Shown: positions 34,917 to 43,443 of the stretch, piece after piece
Numbering within the stretch: the first letter of the stretch is position 1
How the letters are laid out: each line of letters begins with the position of its first letter
Assembly: GCF_003048615.2 (NCBI RefSeq)
Contig: NZ_CP049263.1
Location: 1,302,001 to 1,366,000 of the forward strand
Direction of reading: 5' to 3'
Source of the DNA: Campylobacter concisus
GTDB taxonomy: Bacteria; Campylobacterota; Campylobacteria; Campylobacterales; Campylobacteraceae
Length of the DNA: 64,000 nucleotides
Program-made: the position numbers and the translations under genes
Notes under the pieces: generated by a model
What the model was told of the DNA's origin: nothing
What the model saw: only the letters and a program-made list of their open reading frames with translations
Databases searched by the model: none

Positions 34917-35837
34917 TTAAATTTGCTTCGCCAAAACCTTTTTAAACTCCTCACTTAGCGTAACTTCAAGCGTGATAAGCGATACCCTTAGCCCAAAATC
35001 CTTTACCTTTACATAGTCCTTTTGCGTCATCAAAAGCGAGGTCGCGCCATAACTTTGCAAAATTTCACTTAGCTCTTCTTTTGAAAAGTCGTAGTGATCA
35101 GGGAAAAAGACCTGTCCCACACACTCGCTAAAAAATGCCTCAAGGCGGGCTGGGTTTGCTATGGCGGTAACTAGCACCATTTTTTCGCTTTTATTTAAAA
35201 TTTCACTCTTTCTAAAGTGAGTTTGCCCCTCGCACGCTATAAAATCACCAAATTTATAAAAGCTAAATGGATATCTATAAGCCCCACTTGGCAGGCAAAG
35301 CCTTAGCTTTGGCTCTGGGTTTGGACGCACCAAGATGTCAAATTTAGCTATGTCAAATTTAGAAAATCCATCATCTAGCAAGATATACTTCGCGCCCTGA
35401 GTTTTGGCATACTCTATGGCTATTTTTCTATCTTCGCTAACGATCACATTTGCGTTTTTAAGGCTTGTAGCGTATATCATCGCCTCATCGCCACTTGCCG
35501 CCACGTCAAGTAAAATTTCGCCATCCCTAGCGACAACCTGCATGCCTTTACTCTTTCTTTTATAGCCTCTAAGCACGATAAAAGCGCCCTCGTAATTCTT
35601 AGCGATAGCGACGCAAAGTGGGGTCTTGCCGCTTCCTCCAAGGGTTAAGTTTCCAACGCTAATTATTTTTATACCAAACTCTTTTTTTTGCGCGCTAAAT
35701 TTCTTGCAAACAACGACTAAAGCGTAGATAAGACTTAGTGGCAAAAGTAAAAATGCTAGTAAAATTTGAAATAAATTTGGGCGAAAGAAGTAGTCATTCG
35801 CCCAAGAGTGTAAAAAGATGTTAAATTTCTTAAACAC
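34917..35837 (-). CDS. lpxK: Tetraacyldisaccharide 4'-kinase (lipid A)
   Basis: A 306-residue membrane-associated P-loop kinase that adds the 4'-phosphate to lipid A disaccharide. An N-terminal hydrophobic helix ([20 protein letters not shown]) anchors it; Walker A is [20 protein letters not shown] (about 60-79), with the later [16 protein letters not shown] containing the DDGF catalytic motif. Overlaps the aminotransferase-fold gene by 8 bp. Confidence 0.95.
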   Translation of the reverse strand: MFKKFNIFLHSWANDYFFRPNLFQILLAFLLLPLSLIYALVVVCKKFSAQKKEFGIKIISVGNLTLGGSGKTPLCVAIAKNYEGAFIVLRGYKRKSKGMQVVARDGEILLDVAASGDEAMIYATSLKNANVIVSEDRKIAIEYAKTQGAKYILLDDGFSKFDIAKFDILVRPNPEPKLRLCLPSGAYRYPFSFYKFGDFIACEGQTHFRKSEILNKSEKMVLVTAIANPARLEAFFSECVGQVFFPDHYDFSKEELSEILQSYGATSLLMTQKDYVKVKDFGLRVSLITLEVTLSEEFKKVLAKQI

Positions 35838-36960
35838 GAGATTTAGAAATTTCTTTTACCGTGTTGCAGATGTATTGCACCTCTTCGTCGCTCAAACTAT
35901 GATAGATAGGTAGCGACAAAACTTGTTGATACGCTTTTAGAGCATTTGGGAAGTCATTTACTTTAAGCGAATATTTATTTTTATAATAGCTTAGCAAATG
36001 TATCGGTATGTAGTGCAGCGAAGTGTGAATTCCACGCTCCAAAAGCTCTCTAGCAAAGCTGTCGCGGTTTTTATTTATCTTGATGATGTACTGAGTGTAG
36101 ATGTGCTCGCGTTTTTTGACTGGAGTTGTGATGTTGTGACACTCTTTAAGCTCTTTATCGTAAATTTCAGCGATCTTTTTTCTACGTTTTATAAGCTCGT
36201 CTGTCTTTTCAAGCTGAGCGATAGAAAATGCCGCATTTATCGAGTTTATGTCGTATTTTAAACCGATATCAACGACGTCGTAGATGTAGCTTAAACTACC
36301 AAATTTATCTATACCATTTACAAGGGCGTAGTTACGAAGTAGTTTTGCTTTTTTATAGACCTCTTCGTCATTTGTCGTGAAAAATCCAACTGTTGAGATA
36401 GGATTTTGTACGCGTGAGTTTGTCTGAAAGCATGACAAAAACGAGTCTGAACCAACTTTTTTGCCATTATAAGTTAGTCCTATGCCTCGGTTTGCATCAT
36501 CTAAAACGACGATGCCGTATTTTTCGCAGATAGCCTTTATCTCATCAAGCCTAGCACTTTGTCCAGCGATGTGTGAGATAAAAGCACATTTTAGTTTTTT
36601 GTGATTTTGCTCTTTTAGTACCTTTTCAAGGGCTTCTGGGCTGATGTTAAAGTCCTCTTCATCGATATCAACAAAGATAGGCTCGGCATCAAAATGTCTA
36701 ACAGCCTGAGCCACGCTAGGGAAGGCATTTACTGAGCAGATGACCTTGTCACCGCGCTTTGTATCCATCGCACTTAGAGCCAGATGATGCGCTGCTGCGA
36801 TGTTATTTGTAGTGATAACAAATTTAGCACCAAAGTACTCTTTTAGCTTTTCTTCAAATTTAGCAACCGTATCGGTGGTATTTTCAGAATGCAAAGCCTC
36901 TTCGATAAGCTCACTCTCACGCTCAGTGATAGTTGGTTTGTAAAACGGAATTTCTCTCAT
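35830..36960 (-). CDS. DegT/DnrJ/EryC1/StrS-family protein lacking the usual PLP lysine
   Basis: A 376-residue fold-type I protein of the sugar-aminotransferase family. N-terminal [39 protein letters not shown] (phosphate pocket) and [20 protein letters not shown] (PLP-ring Asp) are kept. In the place of the internal-aldimine motif (usually F-x-x-x-K-x-I/L-T-T/A-G-E-G-G) it reads [20 protein letters not shown], with no lysine. It may act like the His- or Arg-bearing variants that use PLP differently, or be a non-transaminating sugar enzyme. It lies between nadE and lpxK, where I recall C. jejuni has no such gene. Confidence 0.8.
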   Translation of the reverse strand: MREIPFYKPTITERESELIEEALHSENTTDTVAKFEEKLKEYFGAKFVITTNNIAAAHHLALSAMDTKRGDKVICSVNAFPSVAQAVRHFDAEPIFVDIDEEDFNISPEALEKVLKEQNHKKLKCAFISHIAGQSARLDEIKAICEKYGIVVLDDANRGIGLTYNGKKVGSDSFLSCFQTNSRVQNPISTVGFFTTNDEEVYKKAKLLRNYALVNGIDKFGSLSYIYDVVDIGLKYDINSINAAFSIAQLEKTDELIKRRKKIAEIYDKELKECHNITTPVKKREHIYTQYIIKINKNRDSFARELLERGIHTSLHYIPIHLLSYYKNKYSLKVNDFPNALKAYQQVLSLPIYHSLSDEEVQYICNTVKEISKSRV

Positions 36961-36970
36961 CTTTAATCCT

Positions 36971-37708
36971 TTAAATTTTCACTATCAACGGCATTTGTCG
37001 TTTAAACCTGTTTGACACAACTCTATTTTCTATATCCAAGACCGCTTTTAATCCAAACTTTTTGATGGCTTGCTCCTTGTTATTTTCTAAATTTTGTAAA
37101 ATCTCGTCGATAACAGCATAGCTGTAACCTATGTCGCCCTCGTCACTTTGCCCATCCCAAAGATCAGCCGAAGGTGCTTTTTTGATAAAATTTTCATCAA
37201 CACCAAGATGTTTTGCAAATTCAAAAATTTCACTCTTATAAAGCTCCCCGATAGGATTTATCGCGCACGCCAAATCCCCAAATATCGTGCCATAACCAAG
37301 CATAAGCTCACTTTTGTTGCTTGTGCCGATGACCAGAGCGTTTATACTAGATGAATAATCATAAAGCAAGCTCATTCTAACTCTAGCTGCCAAATTCCCT
37401 TTTCTTAAATTGCTTAAATTTACATCTATCGTTTCGTAAAAGGCATTTAAAATGCCCTCTATGGATAAAACCTTATATTTTATGTTTAGTTTTTCGCATA
37501 AATTTAAGGCATCGTCCATATTTTCTTTGTTTGATGATGCTGTTGGCATGATGAGTGCGTGAGTTTCATCTGGCTTTGCTCTCGCACAAAGTGTCGCAAC
37601 CACAGCAGAATCAATACCACCGCTTACGCCTAATAGTAGTTTTTTACCTTTAGTTTTATCTTTTAAGCTAAAAACTAAGGTTTCTTCTATTTTTTGATAC
37701 CCCTTCAT
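36971..37708 (-). CDS. nadE: NH3-dependent NAD+ synthetase
   Basis: A 245-residue N-type ATP pyrophosphatase that amidates nicotinate adenine dinucleotide with ammonia. ATP loop is LLLGVSGGIDSAVVATLCAR (about 25-44); further conserved blocks are RVRMSLLYDYSSSINALVIG and GTSNKSELMLGYGTIFGDLA, then KAPSADLWDGQSDEGDIGYS. No glutaminase domain, so it uses free ammonia. First gene of its minus-strand run, divergent from the MBL gene. Confidence 0.95.
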   Translation of the reverse strand: MKGYQKIEETLVFSLKDKTKGKKLLLGVSGGIDSAVVATLCARAKPDETHALIMPTASSNKENMDDALNLCEKLNIKYKVLSIEGILNAFYETIDVNLSNLRKGNLAARVRMSLLYDYSSSINALVIGTSNKSELMLGYGTIFGDLACAINPIGELYKSEIFEFAKHLGVDENFIKKAPSADLWDGQSDEGDIGYSYAVIDEILQNLENNKEQAIKKFGLKAVLDIENRVVSNRFKRQMPLIVKI

Positions 37709-37828
37709 TATCCCTTTGCCTAAATTTGCTTCCTTTTGAAAAGATTATACTAAGTAAATTTAAAATTTTTCTTTAAGTTTAAGTAAAAAGATGCAAATAT
37801 TTAAGAAATAATAAATTTAAGGTAAGAA

Positions 37829-38431
37829 ATGAGAGTAATGCATAAAAGTTTTGGCGATTTTGGGACAAATTGCTACATCGTCACCAAAAATGGCTCAAGT
37901 TTAGTGATAGACCCAGGCGATGGGGCAAAAGAGTGGGTTTTGCAAAATGCACAAAATTTAAAGGCAATACTTTGCACTCATGGGCATTTTGACCATATTT
38001 ACGACGTGAGCGAGCTAAAAAATGAGCTAAAAATCCCAGTTTATATCAATAAATTTGATGCTTTTATGTGCGAGAGTAACATTTTTGGCTATATGAAAAA
38101 TACCTTTGTGCCAGATGTTTTGGCTCAAGGCGATGAGAGCTTTGTAGTGGATGAATTTTCTTTTAAATTTCACCATTTTCCAGGGCACACACCGGGCTGT
38201 TCGATGATAGAGATAGATGATGCGATGTTTAGTGGAGATTTTTTATTTAAAGGTAGCATCGGACGCTGGGACTTTCCATATTCAGATAAAGATGAGATGC
38301 TAGAAAGCTTAGAAAAATGCAAAAATCTAAAGGGCGACTTCGCACTTTACCCAGGACACGGGGAAAGTAGCACGCTAAAAGCCGAGCAACAAGAGCTTGA
38401 TAGATGGGTGAAGATCGTAGAAAAAAGTTAA
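37829..38431 (+). CDS. Metallo-beta-lactamase-fold hydrolase (glyoxalase II-like, Cj0809-type)
   Basis: A 200-residue cytoplasmic hydrolase with the metal motif CTHGHFDHIYDV (HxHxDH) at about 50-61, HFPGHTPGCSMIEIDDAM (second and third metal ligands) and LYPGHGESSTL (last His). It resembles small glyoxalase II-like or YcbL-type thioesterases. The neighbour nadE is the same as in C. jejuni (Cj0809c/Cj0810). Substrate unknown; not an antibiotic beta-lactamase. Confidence 0.9.
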   Translation: MRVMHKSFGDFGTNCYIVTKNGSSLVIDPGDGAKEWVLQNAQNLKAILCTHGHFDHIYDVSELKNELKIPVYINKFDAFMCESNIFGYMKNTFVPDVLAQGDESFVVDEFSFKFHHFPGHTPGCSMIEIDDAMFSGDFLFKGSIGRWDFPYSDKDEMLESLEKCKNLKGDFALYPGHGESSTLKAEQQELDRWVKIVEKS

Positions 38432-38530
38432 TATTCTTATTAATAAAAAACTTTTAGATTAAATAACTATTTTTTTATAAGGTGCTTGTAAAATTTTGTT
38501 TTTATTAAAAAGATTTATGGTTAAAAGAAG

Positions 38531-38554
38531 ATCCGAGCGAAAGCTCGCTCGGAT
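38531..38554 (-). terminator. Terminator of the porin gene
   Basis: A 10-bp stem ATCCGAGCGA/TCGCTCGGAT (38531-38540 with 38545-38554, 4-nt loop) 8 bp after the porin stop, with CTTCTTTTAA on the minus strand after it. Confidence 0.78.
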
Positions 38555-38562
38555 AAATGTTT

Positions 38563-39900
38563 TTAGAAGCTATATTTTGCTTCAAATCTGATACGATCTT
38601 GTTTGTAGCTTTCGCCGTCTTTTTTGTCTTTAGCAGCTGCATACCAAGAAAGGAATGTGAGTTTTTTGCTGTATTTATAGCTAGCATCAAGAGACCATTC
38701 GTTTCTTTTTGCTCTCTCTTTGCCAAGCGCATAGCTTGTACCTTTACCTTGAGTATATCCAGCACCAAAGCCAAATTTATCTATATCATATCCAGCATTA
38801 ACAAACCAGTAATCGTTGTTGCCCTTGATGTTGTTATAGTATTGTGATCCACCAGACATTACACCATTTAGTATTTTAGTTGGGTTGATTAGCTCGCCAT
38901 TTCCATCAATTGATGTAAATGCGATTTTATCTTTGTTTTTAGCATCATTTTCTTTGTTTTTAGCGTCAAAGTCTAAATAACCAGCGTTAAGTTTAGCACC
39001 AAATAGTTTTGTGCCAGCTTGTACTGCCCAGAAAGTTGCATCAGCTACTTTTTTATGATCTGAGTCACTATAAGCATACTGGCCTTTTAAGTTTAGATTT
39101 ACATCATCTGTTACATTAAAGCTTACACCAGCTTCAGTGCCATAAAGTGTAGCAACCTCTTGGATATTTGTAATTGCAACTTTAAATGATACTGGATCAT
39201 AGTTACCCATAGCACCTAAGTTATAGATATTGCCAGCAGCATCACTAAATTCATCACTGCCAAGTCTTGACAATAATGGACCATCTATATCTGGGCTTTT
39301 AGCTTTATATTTAATATGTCCAAAAGCATCTTTTTTTGGTGTACCGACTACTGCTGGAGCAACTGGAGCATTTCGATCTATTTCAGCATCGTTATCAATA
39401 GCATCATAAGCAGCAGCTGTTAAAGTAAGACCAGGTACGTCAGTACTTACTACTTTTAGACCAGTGCCAGCTATATCACTATCAATGAAGAAACCTTTGA
39501 CAAGTTGTTTACCAGCTGTGATAGTAGTATTAGCTACTTTGTAGCCTAGATACATCTCATAAACACCAAAAGTGCCTGTTGTATTTGTTTTATCTGTACC
39601 AACTCCTGCATTATCACCAGAACCATCTGTAGCAGAATATCTTAGTCTCAAAACACCAAAGAAGTTATCATCGATCGCAGCTTTAAATGCTGTCTCCATT
39701 CTAAACGCATGACCAGCACCACTACCTTTAGCAGTATCATTAACTTTTGAATTTTTTATAAAATCATTTGTATAACGATATCTTGCAAATCCTGAAAGAT
39801 CTACGTTTTTTATAGCTTCTTCAAGTGGAGTTGCACTTGCAACGCTTGAAAATGCACCTAAAGCAACCAAAGCAGCTAAGCTAACTTTTGTAAGTTTCAT
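38563..39900 (-). CDS. Major outer-membrane porin (MOMP, Campylobacter porin family)
   Basis: A 445-residue porin. N-terminal signal peptide (KVSLAALVALGAFSSVASA) followed by TPLEEAIKNVDLSGFARYRY, the typical MOMP mature start; many alternating beta-strand segments such as AFRMETAFKAAIDDNFFGVL and a C-terminal strand ending RFEAKYSF, with the terminal Phe needed for BAM-mediated insertion. A -10 (TATGATAAT) sits at 39937-39945 and a strong ribosome binding site AAGGAGAT at about 39905-39912, consistent with very high expression. It is monocistronic. Confidence 0.93.
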   Translation of the reverse strand: MKLTKVSLAALVALGAFSSVASATPLEEAIKNVDLSGFARYRYTNDFIKNSKVNDTAKGSGAGHAFRMETAFKAAIDDNFFGVLRLRYSATDGSGDNAGVGTDKTNTTGTFGVYEMYLGYKVANTTITAGKQLVKGFFIDSDIAGTGLKVVSTDVPGLTLTAAAYDAIDNDAEIDRNAPVAPAVVGTPKKDAFGHIKYKAKSPDIDGPLLSRLGSDEFSDAAGNIYNLGAMGNYDPVSFKVAITNIQEVATLYGTEAGVSFNVTDDVNLNLKGQYAYSDSDHKKVADATFWAVQAGTKLFGAKLNAGYLDFDAKNKENDAKNKDKIAFTSIDGNGELINPTKILNGVMSGGSQYYNNIKGNNDYWFVNAGYDIDKFGFGAGYTQGKGTSYALGKERAKRNEWSLDASYKYSKKLTFLSWYAAAKDKKDGESYKQDRIRFEAKYSF

Positions 39901-39936
39901 CTAAATCTCCTTTTGATAAAAATGTTTTGAAAGGAT

Positions 39937-39945
39937 ATTATCATA
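39937..39945 (-). promoter_or_regulatory. -10 element of the porin gene
   Basis: TATGATAAT on the minus strand about 37 bp before the ATG, in a T-rich region characteristic of Campylobacter sigma-70 promoters. Confidence 0.6.
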
Positions 39946-40097
39946 GAAAATTAATTTTATAGCTTAAATTTCGTTAAAAATTTCAAAAATTATTACCGAT
40001 TGTTTACCAAAATAAGATAATGAGATAAGATTTGTCTTTAAAAATTTTAGTTTATTTGAAGTTAAAAGATGAGAAATTTATATCTCATCAGTTAAAT

Positions 40098-40637
40098 TTA
40101 GCCGTTGTTTTTAGCCTGCGCCTCTTCGCGCTCTTTCTTTTGTCTTATAGCGGCTTCTTTTTGGATATTTTTTTGCTGAGCGACAAAGATATGCTCTTCA
40201 AGTGTGACTAGCTGAAAGACACCCTCAAATATCTTGATCTCTTTTACATAGCCTATCACTTTCACCTCTCTTTTTCTGCTCTCTTCAAACCTTGCTTGCG
40301 CATCAAATTCGACCACATCGCCAAGCTTGAGCGGTCCAAAGAAATTTATCCTAGCACCGATGCTGACGCAAAATTCTTCATTTATAGCTAAAAGCGCTGC
40401 GTAGTTTGCCCCCATGAAGACAAAACCGCTATGTATGAGTCCTTCAGCATCGCTCACCATATCAGCTGTGGCAAAAAATCTAGTTTTTGCGTGATTTTTC
40501 TCAAGTAAAAATGCCGTTCCACTAAAATTTAGCTTTGTTAAAGGTGCTGTTTTTATCTCGTTTCTTAGTGGGTTTTCGTCCTCTGGGAGGATTATTTGCG
40601 ATTCGTCTTTTGCTTCAAAAATATTTTCATCTGCCAT
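40098..40637 (-). CDS. Hot-dog fold protein, Cj0977 (virulence factor) homologue
   Basis: A 179-residue protein with a single hot-dog thioesterase-like domain (TKLNFSGTAFLLEKNHAKTR; GLIHSGFVFMGANYAALLAI; SIGARINFFGPLKLGDVVEF). The HSGFVFMGANYAALL helix is the hot-dog central helix. The sequence, length and position directly after cmoB match C. jejuni Cj0977, a sigma-28-coregulated protein needed for invasion whose structure suggests acyl-CoA binding without a classic catalytic residue. No sigma-28 site is obvious here, so cotranscription with cmoB is likely. Confidence 0.78.
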   Translation of the reverse strand: MADENIFEAKDESQIILPEDENPLRNEIKTAPLTKLNFSGTAFLLEKNHAKTRFFATADMVSDAEGLIHSGFVFMGANYAALLAINEEFCVSIGARINFFGPLKLGDVVEFDAQARFEESRKREVKVIGYVKEIKIFEGVFQLVTLEEHIFVAQQKNIQKEAAIRQKKEREEAQAKNNG

Positions 40638-40645
40638 ATTTATCC

Positions 40646-41515
40646 TTAAATTTTAACTCTCACGTAGGCTCTTTTTGGAGCCGGATAGCCCTCGATGGTC
40701 TTTGTATTATCGGCTGGGTCTAAGAAATTTCCAAGACTTTCGCCATCTATCCACTGCGTTTTTCGCTGTTCGTTTAGATCAGTCGCCTTTGTATCAAGCA
40801 AGCTAAAATCTTTAAATTTAGCCCTCTCGCACCAGTTTTGAAGCGCGCTAAGCGTTGGCACAAAGTAGATATTTGGAATTTTTGAGTATCTATCTTTTGG
40901 GCTTAGGGCAAAGTCGCCATCCATATCTATATACATCGTGTCTAAAAATAGCTCGCCGCCAGGATTTAGCGCGGTTTTTAGCTCTTTTAGCATCTTTATA
41001 GGATCGCTTCTGTGGTATATCACGCCAAGGCAAAAAATGGTGTCAAATTTCGCTCCAAACTCTGGCAAGCTCTCTACTCCAAGAAGCTCGTAAGTGATAT
41101 TTGAGCGGATAAATTTATTTAAAAAAGCAAACTGCAAATATGTATGCACGCTAGGGTCAAAGCCAGTTATGCTTTTTGGGCCGTACTCAAGCATCTTAAA
41201 CATATAATATCCATTGTTGCAACCCACGTCAGCCACGCACTTACCAGCTAAATTTAGGTGTGGGGCAAGGATATTAAATTTAATAAAACTTTGCCACTCG
41301 CTATCTATATATATATCATCAAGCAAAAATGGCCCTTTTCGCCAAGGCTTTAGGCTAAGGGCGAGGTTATAAATTTCATCTTTGCTCGCAGCGCTCAGCT
41401 CTTTAAATTTGACATTTACGCTCTCACTAAGGCTAAATTCGCAATCAAAATTTGCTAAATTTTCTATCCTATTATAAATTTGCTTTTGCTGCTCGTTAAA
41501 TTTGCTAAGATCCAC
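40646..41515 (-). CDS. cmoB: tRNA U34 carboxymethyltransferase
   Basis: A 289-residue SAM-dependent enzyme that uses the carboxy-SAM made by CmoA to form cmo5U at the tRNA wobble position. It contains KGPFLLDDIYIDSEWQSF, the Rossmann motif CVADVGCNNGYYMFKML and CLGVIYHRSDPIKMLKEL. An open frame runs upstream to 41623 but overlaps the lipoprotein gene, so I prefer GTG 41515, 1 base after that gene's stop. cmoA lies 13 kb away in this window. Confidence 0.88.
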   Translation of the reverse strand: MDLSKFNEQQKQIYNRIENLANFDCEFSLSESVNVKFKELSAASKDEIYNLALSLKPWRKGPFLLDDIYIDSEWQSFIKFNILAPHLNLAGKCVADVGCNNGYYMFKMLEYGPKSITGFDPSVHTYLQFAFLNKFIRSNITYELLGVESLPEFGAKFDTIFCLGVIYHRSDPIKMLKELKTALNPGGELFLDTMYIDMDGDFALSPKDRYSKIPNIYFVPTLSALQNWCERAKFKDFSLLDTKATDLNEQRKTQWIDGESLGNFLDPADNTKTIEGYPAPKRAYVRVKI

Positions 41516-41516
41516 G

Positions 41517-41684
41517 CTATTTCCAGTCGACGATGTTGTGCGGACACTCTTTTTGGTAGGTGCCAGTCGCGTCATAATACTCTTTACAATCATTATAATA
41601 TTGCGTCGAAACTCCACGCTCATTCATATAAAGACAACCGTTGCAAAATAGCGCTATAAAGCCTAAAAATATAATCTTTTTCAT
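41517..41684 (-). CDS. Small lipoprotein (Cj0978-type)
   Basis: A 55-residue ORF starting ATG 41684-41682 and ending TAG 41519-41517. It has a lipobox signal peptide, MKKIIFLGFIALFCNGC, with acylation expected at the Cys of NGC, and a short mature part containing two Cys (NDCKEYYD and KECPHNIVDW). C. jejuni has a small lipoprotein gene (Cj0978c) in the same place beside cmoB and the Cj0977 gene. The next gene starts at 41515, immediately after its stop. Confidence 0.72.
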   Translation of the reverse strand: MKKIIFLGFIALFCNGCLYMNERGVSTQYYNDCKEYYDATGTYQKECPHNIVDWK

Positions 41685-41776
41685 GTGGCGGATTTTATCA
41701 TAAATAAAAATTTTATGCTAGAATAGCAGGCAGTTTTAGAGCCAAGTTTGGCTAAGATTAAGCAAAAAGGCATTTT

Positions 41777-42856
41777 ATGCAAAGAAGAGATTTTTTTAAA
41801 TTCAGTAGTTTTTTAGGTGCAGCAAGTCTGCTTCCAAGTGTCACTCTAGCTAGCGACGAGCCAGCAAACCCAGTAGTTAGAAATTTCGACGTAAATTTTA
41901 AACACCAGCTTCTTGAAAAGGGCAAAAGCTCAAGAATTTGGTTGCCCCTTCCACTAAGCACCACTTATCAGCAACTAACCCAAGACTACGTCATAAACAC
42001 AACAGCTAAAAACGTCTATATCTCAGACACGCTAATACCAACAATGTATGGCGAATTTGAAGAAAATGAGCAAAGACCTATTTTAAATATCCAGTTTAAA
42101 ATTCAAACAACAGAGCGCAATACCGACTTTAGTAAGGTAAATTACGATCCAAACGAGAAGGTCGATCCTGCGATTTTAGAGTTTTTAAAACCAACTTCAC
42201 ACATCCCAACTGACGGTGTTGTAAGAGCAAAAGCGCTAGAGATTATCGGCAATACTAAAGGCGATTTGGAGCGTGCAAAAGCGATCTATACGTGGGTTGC
42301 AAACACTATGCAGCGCGATAACAGCATCCTTGGATGTGGCACAGGCGACGTTAAAGCGATACTAGAAAGTGGCAAACTAGTTGGCAAATGCACCGACATA
42401 AACTCAGTTTTTGTGGGACTTTGCAGATCAGTTGGTATCCCTGCAAGAGAGATTTTTGGTATCAGGGTTGGCCAGTCTAGATTTTCAGATCAGATGGGTA
42501 GCGCAAAAGACGGCGTGGCTAAAATTTCAGGCGGACAGCACTGCAGGGCTGAGTTTTACTTAAAAGGCTATGGTTGGATACCGGTTGATCCAGCTGACGT
42601 TACAAAGGTGAGACTGGGCGAGAAATTAACAAACGACGACGCAAAGATCAAAGCTGTTAGGGATTATTGCTTTGGCAACTGGGAGATGTGCTGGATAGGC
42701 TTTAACTACGGACGCGACTTTATCTTAAAGCCAACCCCAGAGCAAACTCCGCTAAACAACTTTGGCTATCCATACGCTGAAGTTGATGGCAACACACAAA
42801 ACTACTATTCGCCAAAAGAATTTAGCTACGACTACGTCTCAACAGAGCTAAAATGA
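41777..42856 (+). CDS. Tat-exported transglutaminase-like (cysteine peptidase fold) protein
   Basis: A 359-residue protein with a twin-arginine signal (MQRRDFFKFSSFLGAASLLP) and a C-terminal transglutaminase core. The catalytic triad appears intact: Cys in GKLVGKCTDINSVFVGLCRS, His in GGQHCRAEFYL and Asp in GWIPVDPADV. Such periplasmic proteins may cross-link, cleave or remodel amide bonds; the substrate is unknown. It overlaps the next gene (MerT-like) by 4 bp, so transglutaminase, MerT-like, MerP-like and perhaps pepD form an operon. Needing Tat export is unusual for a protein without obvious cofactor. Confidence 0.85.
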   Translation: MQRRDFFKFSSFLGAASLLPSVTLASDEPANPVVRNFDVNFKHQLLEKGKSSRIWLPLPLSTTYQQLTQDYVINTTAKNVYISDTLIPTMYGEFEENEQRPILNIQFKIQTTERNTDFSKVNYDPNEKVDPAILEFLKPTSHIPTDGVVRAKALEIIGNTKGDLERAKAIYTWVANTMQRDNSILGCGTGDVKAILESGKLVGKCTDINSVFVGLCRSVGIPAREIFGIRVGQSRFSDQMGSAKDGVAKISGGQHCRAEFYLKGYGWIPVDPADVTKVRLGEKLTNDDAKIKAVRDYCFGNWEMCWIGFNYGRDFILKPTPEQTPLNNFGYPYAEVDGNTQNYYSPKEFSYDYVSTELK

Positions 42857-43176
42857 GAGCCTTTTGGCTGATACTAACATCCATAGGTAGTGCTATCGGC
42901 GCTACCTTGTGCTGCTTGCCGGCACTTCTTTTCTTGCTTTTTGGCACATCTTTTTCTTTTCTATCTTGGACACAAAATTTATACGAGTACCGCGTCCCTT
43001 TAAGCGTCGTGGCCGTCATTTGCTTTGTGATCTCAGGTGTGGCTTTATTTTACAAGCCAAAAAGCTGCAACCTAAGCTATAAAAAGAAAAAATGGATACT
43101 TATATATATACTTTTTGGAGTGATACTACTTTTACTCCTTACATATCCGGAGCTTTTAGGAGAAATTTATGCATAA
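42853..43176 (+). CDS. MerT-like membrane metal-transport protein
   Basis: A 107-residue protein with three hydrophobic segments. The first carries paired cysteines (IGSAIGATLCCLPALLFLLF), the hallmark of MerT, which receives a metal from MerP. A further cysteine (KPKSCNLSYKKKK) lies in the loop before the third helix, but the usual second cysteine pair of MerT is not complete. Overlaps the upstream gene by ATGA and the MerP-like gene by 8 bp. Metal (Hg, or perhaps another thiophilic metal) is uncertain. Confidence 0.72.
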   Translation: MRAFWLILTSIGSAIGATLCCLPALLFLLFGTSFSFLSWTQNLYEYRVPLSVVAVICFVISGVALFYKPKSCNLSYKKKKWILIYILFGVILLLLLTYPELLGEIYA

Positions 43177-43426
43177 AATTTTAGTTTTAGCCCTTTTGGT
43201 GGCTACAAGCTACGCTGATAAAAAGATAGAAATTTCAGTGCCTAGCATGCACTGTCCGCTTTGCACAGCGATTGTTAGAAAGGCCGCACTTAGCGTTGAG
43301 GGCGTAAAAAAGGCAGATGTATCGCTAAAAGAGCGAAAAGCTGTCGTTATAGCAGATGACAAGGTCGATGAAAAAGAGCTTTTAAAGGCGGTCGATGCGA
43401 CTGGCTATAAGGGCGAGATAAAATAA
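43169..43426 (+). CDS. Periplasmic MerP-like heavy-metal-binding protein
   Basis: An 85-residue protein: signal peptide (MHKILVLALLVATSYA) plus one HMA domain with the metal site SMHCPLCTAIVRKAAL (CxxC), then VEGVKKADVSLKERKAVVIA. It should bind a soft metal ion in the periplasm and hand it to the adjacent MerT-like protein. No merA (mercuric reductase), merR or ATPase gene is nearby, so a full detoxification operon is absent here. Confidence 0.82.
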   Translation: MHKILVLALLVATSYADKKIEISVPSMHCPLCTAIVRKAALSVEGVKKADVSLKERKAVVIADDKVDEKELLKAVDATGYKGEIK

Positions 43427-43443
43427 ATTTAAAGGAGGCAAAT

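Noticed and set aside
37829-38431. Beta-lactamase
   Set aside because: The MBL fold here matches small glyoxalase II-like hydrolases; there is no signal peptide.
40646-41623. Longer CmoB beginning at 41623
   Set aside because: The extension overlaps most of the lipoprotein gene and has no conserved residues; GTG 41515 starts immediately after that gene.
42853-43426. Complete mercury resistance operon
   Set aside because: No merA, merR or other mer genes are found next to the MerT/MerP-like pair.
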